Source of the DNA: Porphyra umbilicalis
Lineage: Eukaryota > Rhodophyta > Bangiophyceae > Bangiales > Bangiaceae
Length of the DNA: 64,000 bases
Reading direction: 5' to 3'
NCBI GenBank assembly: GCA_002049455.2
Contig: KV918798.1
Span: 1 to 64,000 of the forward strand
Part shown: positions 1 through 9,739 of the stretch, piece by piece
Numbering within the stretch: the stretch's first letter is position 1
How the letters are laid out: each line of letters opens with the position of its first letter
The notes under the pieces: generated by a model
The model's input: only the letters and a program-made list of their open reading frames with translations
The model's database searches: none
What the model was told of the DNA's origin: nothing
Made by a program: the position numbers and the translations under genes

Positions 1-1
1 T

Positions 2-1549
2 CCGAGGCTACGAGCCGTGGATCAGGCAGTCCTTGGGAGCGGCGGCGTTGGGTCTGGGCTGAACCGGGGCAAGGGGTTGGCTGCGGCGCGAGGGATTGGC
101 TCCGGCGGGGTGGGCGGCGATGCCAGTAGGGGCGCAGGTGTCGGCGCCGGCCAGGCTTCCCGCCGGAGTGCTTCTAGAGGGCCCACCAGTGGGGCTGGAA
201 GGAGTTCCAGCCTAGGCGCTAGAGGTGGAGCTGCAAGACCGCCACCGCCTTGCGGACGCGACGGTTTGGCGCTCGGCGCCCGACAGCCAGGCATGGTCGG
301 CGGCAGCAGCAGCAGCGGCAGCGGGCAGCGAGCATCACTGCCCGACAGCGGCCTCGGCGCGACCCTTCCACGCCCACCACCACCCTCGCCGCCACCGGCC
401 ACGGCCACCGTGGTCGTTGTGTCGGGCATCCGCACGCCCTGTTTTTTGACGCTTGTGAACGAGCCTCGGTTTGGGTCCTTCATGCGTACCGGCTTTCCCC
501 CACCCTCCGTGACCGCACGTGCTGCGAGACATGGCGGCGCGTCGACCGCCACTGCCGACGGGGCGGCCGACGACCGCATCGCAGTCGTGCTTGCTACTGC
601 TGCGCGAGCGGCCGACGCTGCCGCCGCGGCCAATGACGAGTACCTTGCGGCTACCGCGGCAGCCACGGGCGGTAGCCGCTCGGCGACGGCCGCGGCTGTA
701 CAAAAGGCGGGGATTGCGGCGAATGCGCGGGCACACGCATCGTACACCTCGTCTGTGGCGGCATCGCTCGTACTCGGCGGTGCACGCAGTCAGACTGGCC
801 CCGTGCAAGTCGGGGAGTTTCCGGCGGGGCCCGGGCACATGCCGGCGCGTCCCAAGAAGCGGCGGCGAAAGGGCCCTCTTCCAGAAGAGCCCGAAGTCAA
901 TCGTGCTGTGCCACTGCCGGGGTTGGTCGGCGCCGGTGGGGGTCCGGCGGGTGTCGTCGGTGTCCCTGGGCTGTTTGGTGGGCCACCCGGCAGCGCAGCG
1001 GCGGCCGCCGTTGCTGCTGCCGCCGCCATCGTGCCCGCCAATGACGCGCCGCTGTCGCCGGCTGCCCGCGCGCGCATGACAAAGGAGTTTGAGGACCTCG
1101 GCTTGCCGTCTCCGATTGTCGAAAAAATTCTCGCCCAAGACCTGACCGCGCCACTCCCGGTGCTGCCGCCAGATGTCGACCGGCCGGCGGTGCTCAAGGT
1201 GCGGACCAAGCAGCGCAACCGCAAGAGCGCAGAGAGATCCCGTGCCAAGACAAAGCACAAGACGACCGTCGCCAAGGACGCGGCTGCAGAGGTGTGGCGC
1301 GAGTGTCAGGCCGTGTGGGAACTGGCGATGCGGCTGGAGAGCACCAACCGCCGCCTTCAGGCGGCGGTTGAGTACGCCAAGGGCGCCCACGCCACCTGGT
1401 CTGAGGTGCAGCGGATAATGGAGGTGAGCGGGGCGATTGATGGGTCACCCGGAGACTCGGATCCGAGTCTGGAGTACGTGTTTCCCCTCGGCTCATTGCT
1501 GGCGGGGGTGGATGCGTTCCCCACGGGCTCCATGCTTTCTGTGGAGTGA
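2..1549 (+). CDS. bZIP-type transcription factor, 5' end open
   Basis: The frame is open from base 2 to a TGA at 1547-1549. The codon at 17 is GTG, so the true start lies upstream of the window or at the in-frame ATG at 293. Counting from 17, residues 394-409 form a basic region of the bZIP class (N-R-x-S-A-x-x-S-R at N401-R409). Counting from R409, heptad positions carry A, V, V, L, L, A over the next 45 residues, a weak but in-register zipper. The N-terminal 380 residues are Gly/Ala/Ser/Pro-rich with no recognisable domain. A DNA-binding dimeric regulator is inferred from the basic region; targets are unknown. The poor zipper is the main doubt. Confidence 0.68.
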   Translation, partial: PRLRAVDQAVLGSGGVGSGLNRGKGLAAARGIGSGGVGGDASRGAGVGAGQASRRSASRGPTSGAGRSSSLGARGGAARPPPPCGRDGLALGARQPGMVGGSSSSGSGQRASLPDSGLGATLPRPPPPSPPPATATVVVVSGIRTPCFLTLVNEPRFGSFMRTGFPPPSVTARAARHGGASTATADGAADDRIAVVLATAARAADAAAAANDEYLAATAAATGGSRSATAAAVQKAGIAANARAHASYTSSVAASLVLGGARSQTGPVQVGEFPAGPGHMPARPKKRRRKGPLPEEPEVNRAVPLPGLVGAGGGPAGVVGVPGLFGGPPGSAAAAAVAAAAAIVPANDAPLSPAARARMTKEFEDLGLPSPIVEKILAQDLTAPLPVLPPDVDRPAVLKVRTKQRNRKSAERSRAKTKHKTTVAKDAAAEVWRECQAVWELAMRLESTNRRLQAAVEYAKGAHATWSEVQRIMEVSGAIDGSPGDSDPSLEYVFPLGSLLAGVDAFPTGSMLSVE

Positions 1550-3012
1550 TGGGCGGGGGGAAGGGGAGGGTCCGGAAGATTTTTCCGATGCACCGGCGTC
1601 TTTCCCAGTTGATGCCGTCCTCTGTTCTTTGATGGCTGTCCCGTCGCGTGACTTGGTGAGACACGCTCTCCATACAGGACTCTTTCGGTACACCTGCAGC
1701 ATGCGCATGAACACGGGATTTCAGCTATTGTCTCGGCAGCGAGCTACTCGTCAAGCACCCCGGGCCGGTCGCTGGGGAAGACAATGCGCTGTTTTACTTG
1801 GCATTCACCCCGTATCTTCGGCAGTCCCGTGCGGTGGCCCGAAGGGGCAACAGCATCGAGTGCAAACGGCACCAGGAAAGGAACCGAGGTTGAGGCAGCG
1901 CCGGCATCCAGTACTGGCTTTGTTGCGCTGTGAGCACAGCTGCAGCTGTTTCTTGTACAGGCTTGTCCGCGGTGACCATGGCGTCGAGTGACGCCTGTCG
2001 CTGCGCATGTGGACAGCAGAGATGCAAATGCGGCGGGAGAAGACAGTATTGATATTTACGTATGTCCGATCCCTAAAGTTTAGTGTCTATTCTACCGCAA
2101 AATGGCATCAAATGATGCCCGGTGGTGCATCAAATGATGCACCCTCTCACAGGGCCAGACAACGACGGTTCGACCCCTATTTTTCTGGCGTCTGGAGCAC
2201 CCCCCGTTTGTATCCATAGCACGATGGCTCAGGGCTCCCCCAAGAGTAACAAGACATCTCTGAGTCCGTCTCTGTTGTCAAAAGGAGCGTGCGAGGCCGG
2301 GAAGCACGAAAAAAGTGGTGCCAAAAAAGTGCATCAAATGATGCCCAGGGCATCAAATGATGCACTCGGTGGAATAGACACTAGATGCCCCCTCGCACGT
2401 TATTGGCTCCATTGCTGTCGGTAGGGGGACTACAAGAATTTCGGCCAAAAAACTTCCGGAGCTGGATCACGCTTTTCGCACTTTTCCGTCGATGGCCCCC
2501 CTCGCCGGGGCCTCACGGCGCCAGACCGCCTCTTCCCAGCCGCGTTACAGCAGCGCACGCCCGAGAAACCCCACGCCGCCGCGTGCGGCGCGCGTCTCCG
2601 ACGTGCGGCCGCCCCGGCTGACGGCTGTGGGTGACGCGCGGCGTTGGCAGGGGCGCGTGCCCGCCGCCGCCCTTAGTCCCTGCGCCGGCCCCGCGCCGCG
2701 CCGACGCGGGCGGCACGCGCCCGGCGTGGTCGCAAGACGCGCCGGCGGTGCGCGGGCGGACGCGCCCTCCCCGGCCGCCCGGCGGTGGCGCGCGCGCGCG
2801 CGCCGCGACCCGCGCCGCGGCGACGTGCGTCGGCCGCGCGGGGTGTGGGGCGACCGACGGCGCGTCGCGGCGGGTGTCGCCGTGACCCACGCGGCCGCCG
2901 GGGCGTCGCGCCGCGCGCCCCGGCGTGCGGGGCTGCCACCGCCGGCCGCCGTCCTTCCTTGACGCTTCTCCCGTGCCCTCCTCTCCCCCCCCCACCCTCA
3001 CGACCGGGGACC
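1550..3012. other. Intergenic region upstream of the flippase gene
   Basis: No credible gene is seen. The first half has lower GC and carries four copies of a short interrupted palindrome. The second half (from about 2480) is extremely GC-rich and runs into the flippase start, so it probably holds that gene's promoter and 5' leader. Confidence 0.5.
2104..2363. repeat. Four copies of GCATCAAATGATGC palindrome
   Basis: GCATCAAATGATGC occurs at 2105-2118, 2127-2140, 2331-2344 and 2350-2363: two close pairs about 200 bases apart. Each is an inverted repeat of GCATCA around AA; the second copy extends to 9-base arms (2124-2143). The paired layout resembles a clustered dimer-binding site. It lies about 650-910 bases before the flippase ATG and downstream of the bZIP gene. 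Confidence 0.75.
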
Positions 3013-5241
3013 ATGGCGGGCGGGGACCCCCCAGGAGCGCCGCCGACGCCCGCCAAGCGGCCCAAGCGGGTCGGCTTCCGCCTCTCCACGCCCGCCCCCC
3101 CCACCCCGAGTGACGGCGCCGACGGGTCGGCGACAGACGATGGCGGCGGGCGGGGCGGCGACGCGGGGGCGGGGCGGGGGGCGGCGCCCCCCCCCCTCTG
3201 GCGCCCCCCTCCCCCCCCGGCAGACGAGGGCGCGCCGCTGCTCCCCCACTTTGTGATGCTCGCCGACGCGGACGCGGCGGCGCTCGCCGGCGGCGCCCCC
3301 GACGGCGGCGGCGTCGGCGGCGGCGGCGGTGGCGGTAGCGGCGCCGCCGACTCGTTTGACTTTCTCCTCCACCGCTCGTCGACGGCGGCGGCGCAGTTGT
3401 TGTCGCGCGGCCGCGAGATCCGCCGGCGGAGCATCCAGGCCACGACCGCGCCGGCGACGCGGCTGGCGGGGGCGCTGCCGCTGAGTATGCCCTTCTTGTC
3501 GACGTTTGGGGGGGCCCGCGCGCCCGCTGATGCGGCGACGGCGGGCGGCGGCGGCGGGGGTGGCGGCGGCGGCGGTGGGGGCGGCGGCGGCGGCGGGGGT
3601 GGTGGGGGCGGCGCGTCGCGCGCGCGGCTGGTCACGTTCAACGACGCAGACGCCAACCGCGCGCGCGGCTACGCCAACAACTATGTGTCGACGACCAAGT
3701 ATTCGCCGTGGAATGTGGTGCCCAAGTTCCTCTGGGAGCAGTTTACGCGCTTCTCCAACGCCTACTTTCTCATTGTCGGCATCCTCTACACCATCGACTC
3801 GATTACGCCCGTCTTTACGGCGGGGCGGTACGGGGCGCTGTGGTCCCTCGCGCTCGTCGTGGTCATTTCGGGCATCAAGGAGGCGCTCGAGGATTGGCGG
3901 CGGTACCGGGAGGACCGGCGGGTCAACCGGGACACGACCCACGTGGTGCGCGCGGGGGGGAGGTCGCCGCCTGCCGGTGGGACGCGGTGCACGTCGGCGA
4001 CGTGTTGCGCGTGCGCAACGGGGAGCAGTTCCCGGCGGACTTGCTGCTGCTCGCCTCGTCCTCGCCCGACGGGCTGGCGTATGTGGAGACCAAGCAGCTC
4101 GACGGGGAGAGCAACCTCAAGCTGAAACTCGCGCCGCCAGAGCTAGCCGCCCGCTTTCCCACCCCGGCGGCGGTTGGGGACGTGCGGGGGTCGGTCGAGT
4201 GCGAGCCCCCAAACGACCGCTTGTACAAGTTCAACGGGTCGGCGTTGGTGCTGAACGGGACGGGGGGGGGGAGTGACAGCTCCGAGGTGTTTGACGGCGA
4301 CGCAACGGTGGGTATCGACGGCGCTGCTGCCGGTGGCGGCGTGGTCACGACCGTCACCACCACCACCCCTGCCACCGCCGTCGCAGCCGAACCAGACTCC
4401 CTCCCCTCGGCGTGCGTGGAGGCGCGCCTCCCCCTCGGCCCGGAGCACCTCTTCATCCGCGGCTCTTCCCTCCGCAACACGGACTGGGTGCTCGGGCTGG
4501 TGCTCGCCACCGGGCGGGACACCAAGCTCATGCAAAACATGAAGACCCGCCCCCGCAAGTCGTCCCGCCTCGAAAAGGAGACGAACAAGCACTACTGGTT
4601 GTCGCTCGTCCTCCAGCTGGTCATTGTGATTGTGTTGACGAGCTTGTCGGCGCACAACTGCCAGCGCCTGTCGTCGGTGTGGTACCTGTTTGAGCCCCTT
4701 GGCTGCGGCAGCACCGAGTCCTTCCTCCGCTTCTTCACCTTCTTTGTGACCTTTTCGGGGCTCATCCCCATCTCCCTGTACGTGTCCATGGAGATTGTGC
4801 GGGGCTTCCAGGTCTACTTTATCGAAGGCGACAACCTGATGGCCGACCCAGAGACGGACGTGCGGGCAGAGGTGCGTACGTCCAACCTCAACGAGGAGCT
4901 CGGCGTCGTCTCGTACGTGCTGTCGGACAAGACCGGGACGCTGACGGCCAACAAGATGGAGTCCAAACTCATCTCCCTCAACGGGCGGGTCTACTCGGGG
5001 CTGCTGCACGGGGTGGGCGCGGACGCGCTCGGGCCGAGTAGTGGCCGCGCCGGCGGCAGCGGGGACGTTGGCGGCAGCAGTTCCCCGTCGCTCGACACGG
5101 GCGACAGTCAGACCCCGCCGGCGGCGGCCGGGCCGGCGGTGCCGAGCCTGGCCGACCTGGTCATGGCGCTCAAGCTGTCGGAAAAACGGCGGGTGCGTCC
5201 GTGGCGGCCGTACGAGCAACGGCGTTCATCTCGTGGCGGGC

Positions 5242-5279
<38 letters not shown>

Positions 5280-8270
5280 TCAATGGTGGACAGCGACGAT
5301 AGTGAATTGGAACCGGACGACGCGGATGGCATTGCGGCGTCTGCCCGCGGCGCCGCGCGTCAGCGACGGAGAAGACGCGGCGGAGGCGGCAGTAGCTCCT
5401 CTGTCCATAGTAGCTCTGAGTCCCTCTCCTCCTCCCTCCCCAGCAGCACAGAGAGCCCCCGCAGTGCGGGCGGCGACGACGGCGCTTTTTCCTTTTCCCG
5501 CGGCGACCTGGCCGCTGCCGGCGACGCGCTGCGGCTGCTGGCCATCTGCCACACGGTCGTTGCCGAAGCTGACGGCGACGGCAACTTGGCCTACCAAGCG
5601 TCCAGCCCCGACGAGGCGGCGCTGGTGCAGGCCGCCCGCTCCCATGGCTTTACCTTCTTGCGGCGGTCCAACAAGTCGGTCGTCGTCAACGTCTTTGGGC
5701 AGGAGGAGGAGTACCACATCCAGGCCGTCCTCGAGTTTGACTCGACGCGGAAGCGCATGTCGGTTATTGCGCGGGGGCCCGACGGCCGCGTGCGGGTGTA
5801 CACCAAAGGTGCCGACGCGGTGATTTTCGCGCGCTTGACTGCGGGGGAGCCGATTGACGCCACCTCGCACCACTTGCACGACTTTGCGGTGGCGGGGCTG
5901 CGGACGCTGTGTTTGGCGTCGGCGGTTGTTGGCGAGCGCCGCTTCCGCAAGTGGCAAGCTCGCTACCGGGAAGCCGCTTCGTCTGGGGAGGCTCGCGACC
6001 AGCGGGTCGCGGAAATTGCCGCGGAGATTGAGGCTGGCCTCTCCCTCCTCGGCGCCACGGCCATTGAGGACAAGCTCCAAGACGGGGTGCCTGAGACGCT
6101 GCAGGTGCTCGAGCGGGCCGGCGTCAAGGTGTGGATGCTGACTGGGGACAAACTCGAGACGGCCATCAACATTGGGCTGTCGTGCGGGATGCTCGACGAC
6201 GGCATGGACGTTGTCGTCATCAGCGAAGACAGCGTGGACGGGGCCAACGCACAGCTGGAGCGGGCCATTGGGCGGTGGTCGGCGTTGCGGCTCGGGGACA
6301 CCCCCGGCGCGCCGCCACGCCCCCTCGGCCTAGTCATTGACGGGCAGACGCTGCACTTTGCGCTTGCGGCGGAGCTCCACCGCAAGTTTATGGCCCTTGG
6401 CACCATGGCGCGGTCGGTCATCGCCTGCCGCGTGTCGCCCAAACAAAAGACGGAGCTCGTCGAGCTCGTCCGCCGGCTCGCCAAGGACAAGGTGACGCTC
6501 GCGATTGGGGACGGCGCCAACGACGTTGGCATGATCCAAGCCGCCCACGTCGGCGTTGGCATTGTCGGGGTGGAAGGCAAGGAGGCCAAGCTCGCGTCGG
6601 ACTTTTCCATTGGCCAATTCCGCTTCCTGACCCGCCTCATGGTCGTCCACGGGCGGTGGAGCTACAAGCGGCTGTCCAAAATGGTCCTCTACACCATCTA
6701 CAAGAACTCGCTGCTGACGCTCTGCGAGCTCTACTGGGCGACCTACTCGGCCTACTCGGGGCAGCCGCTTTTCGATCCGTGGATGTCGGGGATGTACAAC
6801 TTGCTCGTCGCGTCCATCCCGCCGCTGGTGCTCGGGACGCTGGACCAGGAGCTCGGCGCCCCGTACGCAGTCATGTTCCCAGAGGTGTACCGCAAGGGGC
6901 AGCGCAACTCGGCCTACTCGGGGCGGGTGTTTATCAGCTGGCTGTTTGCAGCCATCTGGCAATCGGCGCTGGTCTTTTTCCTCGCTGTCCTTGGCGCGGG
7001 CGACCGGCCAGTGCGCAACGGGCAGTTGCTCGGTATGTGGTCGCTTGGTGCCCTGGTCTTCACGCTCGTTCTCGCGGCCATCCACCTGACCGCCGCTGTC
7101 TACATGTCCTCCTGGACAGTCCTATCGGCAACTGCCATGGCCATCTCCTTCTTCTCGTGGTACTTGCTCGGCCCGCTGTTTTCGCTCCGCGCCATATCGC
7201 TCGACTCGGACCTCGCGCCCAACATGTTTGGGGTCATCCACCGGGTGTTGGAGGCGACCCGCACGTGGCTGCTGCTCTTCCTCGCGCCACTCTGCTGCGT
7301 GCTGCCGGTCCTGTCCTTCCGGGCGGTCAAGCGTCACACGCGGCCCAACCTCAAGGCCGTCGTGCAGGAGCTAGCGCGCATGGGTGTCGGACGGGAGGCC
7401 ATCCTCGAACGCCTGCGGGGCATCAAGCCGTTCTCAACGGGGCCGGGCGACTCGGAGGCGCTGACGGGCCTGCTGCCGACGCCCGTCTCGGCGCCCGCGT
7501 CGCCGACGGGCGGGCCGCTGGGCTCCCCGACGGGCGCCGGCCTCCCGTCGCCGCTCATCTTTACGGGCCTCGGCGAGGCGACGCACGACGGCATGCCGTC
7601 ACCGCCCCGATCCCCCGGCGTCACCTTTGTCAAGAACGAAGCGCAATACCTGTACAGCGGCTTCAACTTTGACCTCGACGAATCGGCGGTCGTGCTCCGC
7701 GTCGAAGCCGACCGCCGCGGCACGCGGCGGCTGCGACACCGGCAGCTCAAGCGCACTTGGTCCGACACGGAGCTCCACGGCAGCGGGGCGGTAGGGGGCG
7801 CGGGCGGGCACCGCGGCGGCGGACGCGGGGGGGGGCACGGCCGCGCGTCGGTGGCACCCGCGTCGGCCCACCGGCGAAGCCGCTCCGCGGGCGACGCGCT
7901 CTCGGCCGCGCACCTGGCACGATTGGACGGCGACGGTGGCCTCGACGGCGGCGACGGCGACGGTGAGCCTGCCGGCAGCGCCCACCCGGACCGCGTGCGC
8001 ATGCTGCACAGTGACGTGGGCGGCGGCGGCAGTGGGAGCCGCGCGAGTGTGGCGGACCCCCGGTGGAGCCTCCCGCCGTCGCGCGCCGGCTCTGCCTCGG
8101 ACCTGTCGGTCGGCGACCCGCTGGCGGGCGCTGCGTCGGCGGGCAGCGGCAGCGGCAGCCAAGGGGGGGCCAACGCCGGCGATCGGCGGCGTGCCGCGCG
8201 GCGGCGGCGTCAGCGGGAAATGCACGACGCGCGCGCCTGGTCGGGCGACGACGAGGACGGAGACCTCTAG
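3013..8270 (+). CDS. P4-type ATPase (aminophospholipid flippase)
   Basis: This is a P4 ATPase, which moves phospholipids from the outer to the cytosolic leaflet. Landmarks in order: the family N-terminal KYSPWNVVPKFLWEQF (from about residue 226), the A-domain DGES loop, the TM4 motif PISL typical of P4 rather than ion pumps, the phosphorylated Asp in DKTGT (codon at 4926), KGAD in the N domain, TGDK, GDGANDVG near 6505, then the C-terminal membrane helices. Start is the ATG at 3013 (context ACCATGG). The frame changes at the seven-G run 3954-3960: one more base there would join the TM2 part to the A domain. At about 1750 residues it exceeds the usual 1100-1350 because of a poly-Gly N-terminal leader, an acidic/Ser insert in the N domain and a 300-residue low-complexity tail. 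A CDC50 partner would be expected; none is in the window. Confidence 0.93.
5244..5279 (+). repeat. (GAC)12 microsatellite coding poly-Asp
   Basis: Twelve uninterrupted GAC codons lie in the N-domain insert of the flippase and give an Asp12 stretch between Arg- and Ser-rich segments. In this frame it is length-variable without causing a frameshift. Confidence 0.95.
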
Positions 8271-8959
8271 CCGCCGCCTCGGGTCGCACCGCCCTGAATT
8301 ATGTACAGCGGGGCGGCGGGCCGCGAGGGGTTGCTGTTGCGACGGTCGAGGTGTGGGACGGCATCAAGGTGGGGTTCGGGGCGGTTGCGGACGGAGCTGG
8401 ACCGTCGCCGTCTCCCCCTGGTCACGCGTGGCCTGTCGCCGCCTGGCTCCGTGCGTGCTGTTTATTTCTTGTCTCTTGTTTGTGTTGGCGGTCGCTCTAC
8501 GGAGGACGCAGCCAGTGACTGGTGTGGTTGTTTTTGTTTGCGCGCGTGGTGCACATGAGAAACCAAAACTCAACGTCGTTGACGAGTCCTTGCCGCCGTC
8601 CCTGCATGCGTCGCCACCCACTGTGCGCCGCGCGGGCGGCGCCAAGTGTGGCCGGCGGTCGCCCTGCCGCACGTCTGCCAGCGGTTCGTGTGACGAGTGC
8701 GCTGTTGCAGACGATGGGTGCGGTCGCCAGACGCAGTGGCCCACTCTTGACGGACCAGCGCCACAGACGCGCACGCACCGTGGCACCCAGAGACGGCAAA
8801 AATGGAGAGGAGAAAAAACGTGGGTGATCCCCGTCATGACCGTCCAAAAAGGCTACGATACAACGCCTAGGTGCGTGGGCCATACCGCGGCCGCCTAACC
8901 GCCGTCCAAACAGCAAAAAAAAAAACCGTACCGTAGGCCCCGCCGCTCCGTTTGGGCCC
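8271..8959. other. 3' region between convergent flippase and ArsH genes
   Basis: This is the tail-to-tail spacer of the flippase (+) and the ArsH-like gene (-). It contains T-rich stretches (about 8460-8545) and an A-run at 8914-8924 that could serve 3'-end formation. No coding signal is seen. Confidence 0.5.
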
Positions 8960-9739
8960 TCACTCGTTGGCCTTGGCCTTCTTGTCGGCCGCCTCCTTCT
9001 CCGCCACCTTTTCCGCTTGCGACAGCAGCCGCCCCTTCTCCGCCCGTTCCCTCCGCTCCGAGTAGCGGTCGGTGAATTCGTCGGCAAACTCCCGGTTGAC
9101 GCGCACGAGGCGCACAAACTCTTCGACCACGTCGACGACGCGCTCGCGGAGGGGCCCCGCCTTGATCCGCCCGTCCTCATCAAACTGCGTCCACGCCATG
9201 GGCACCGAACTCTGGTTGACCACACACACCATGCGCATCCACCGCGCGAGCAGCCGCAGCGCGTTGACGGTGTTGAAGCTTTGGCTCCCCCCACACACCT
9301 GCATGACGGCCACGGCCTTGCCCTGCGTCGGCCGCACGCTCCCCGTGTTGAGGGGGATGGTGTCGATTTGATTCTTGAGCACCGAGCAGAGGGCGCCGTG
9401 CAGCTCCGCGCCCACCCACACGTGCGCCTCGGACCAGTGGACGAGCGCGCGGAGTTCGAGCACCTTGGGGTGCTCCGCGAGCGCCGGATCCCGCACGGGG
9501 AGGCCGGCGGGGTCAAACGTGCGGACGTCGCAGCCCATGCCTTCGGCGAGGCGCGCCGCTTCGGCGGCGAGGAGTTTGGAAAAGCCGGCGGGGCGCAGCG
9601 TGCCGTAGAGCACCAGCACGCGGGGGGGGTGCGTCGCGGCCGCGCCGGGGGGGCGGAAGGACGTGGCCGCCCCGAGGGCGGGCAGCGCCTCGGTGCGCAC
9701 CCAGTCGTCAGCGCCGGGGCCCGAGGCGGGCACCGACAC
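8960..9739 (-). CDS. arsH: ArsH-like NADPH-dependent FMN reductase
   Basis: About 259 residues with the ArsH arrangement of the flavodoxin-like FMN reductase family: a nucleotide-binding YGTLRPAGFSK loop after the first strand, SEAHVWVGAELHG, KNQIDTIPLNTGSVRPTQG, then the hallmark QVCGGSQSFN and RWMRMVCVVNQSSVP. ArsH proteins are NADPH:FMN oxidoreductases that oxidise trivalent organoarsenicals and reduce azo dyes or quinones. A Lys/Glu-rich tail follows. Stop is TGA at 8962-8960. The first codon given is GTG; the frame continues upstream into a 22-base G run (9797-9818 on +), beyond which an ATG at 9866 is offset by one base. The true start is therefore unsettled and may lie beyond the run. 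No ars operon-like neighbours are present. Confidence 0.87.
   Translation of the reverse strand: MSVPASGPGADDWVRTEALPALGAATSFRPPGAAATHPPRVLVLYGTLRPAGFSKLLAAEAARLAEGMGCDVRTFDPAGLPVRDPALAEHPKVLELRALVHWSEAHVWVGAELHGALCSVLKNQIDTIPLNTGSVRPTQGKAVAVMQVCGGSQSFNTVNALRLLARWMRMVCVVNQSSVPMAWTQFDEDGRIKAGPLRERVVDVVEEFVRLVRVNREFADEFTDRYSERRERAEKGRLLSQAEKVAEKEAADKKAKANE

Noticed and set aside
335-1390. Long minus-strand frame opposite the bZIP gene
   Set aside because: Arg/Gly/Pro-rich shadow composition with no domain; the plus strand carries a bZIP basic region.
2673-3656. Minus-strand frame with poly-Pro across the flippase start
   Set aside because: It is the complement of the poly-Gly leader of the flippase and its GC-rich 5' region.
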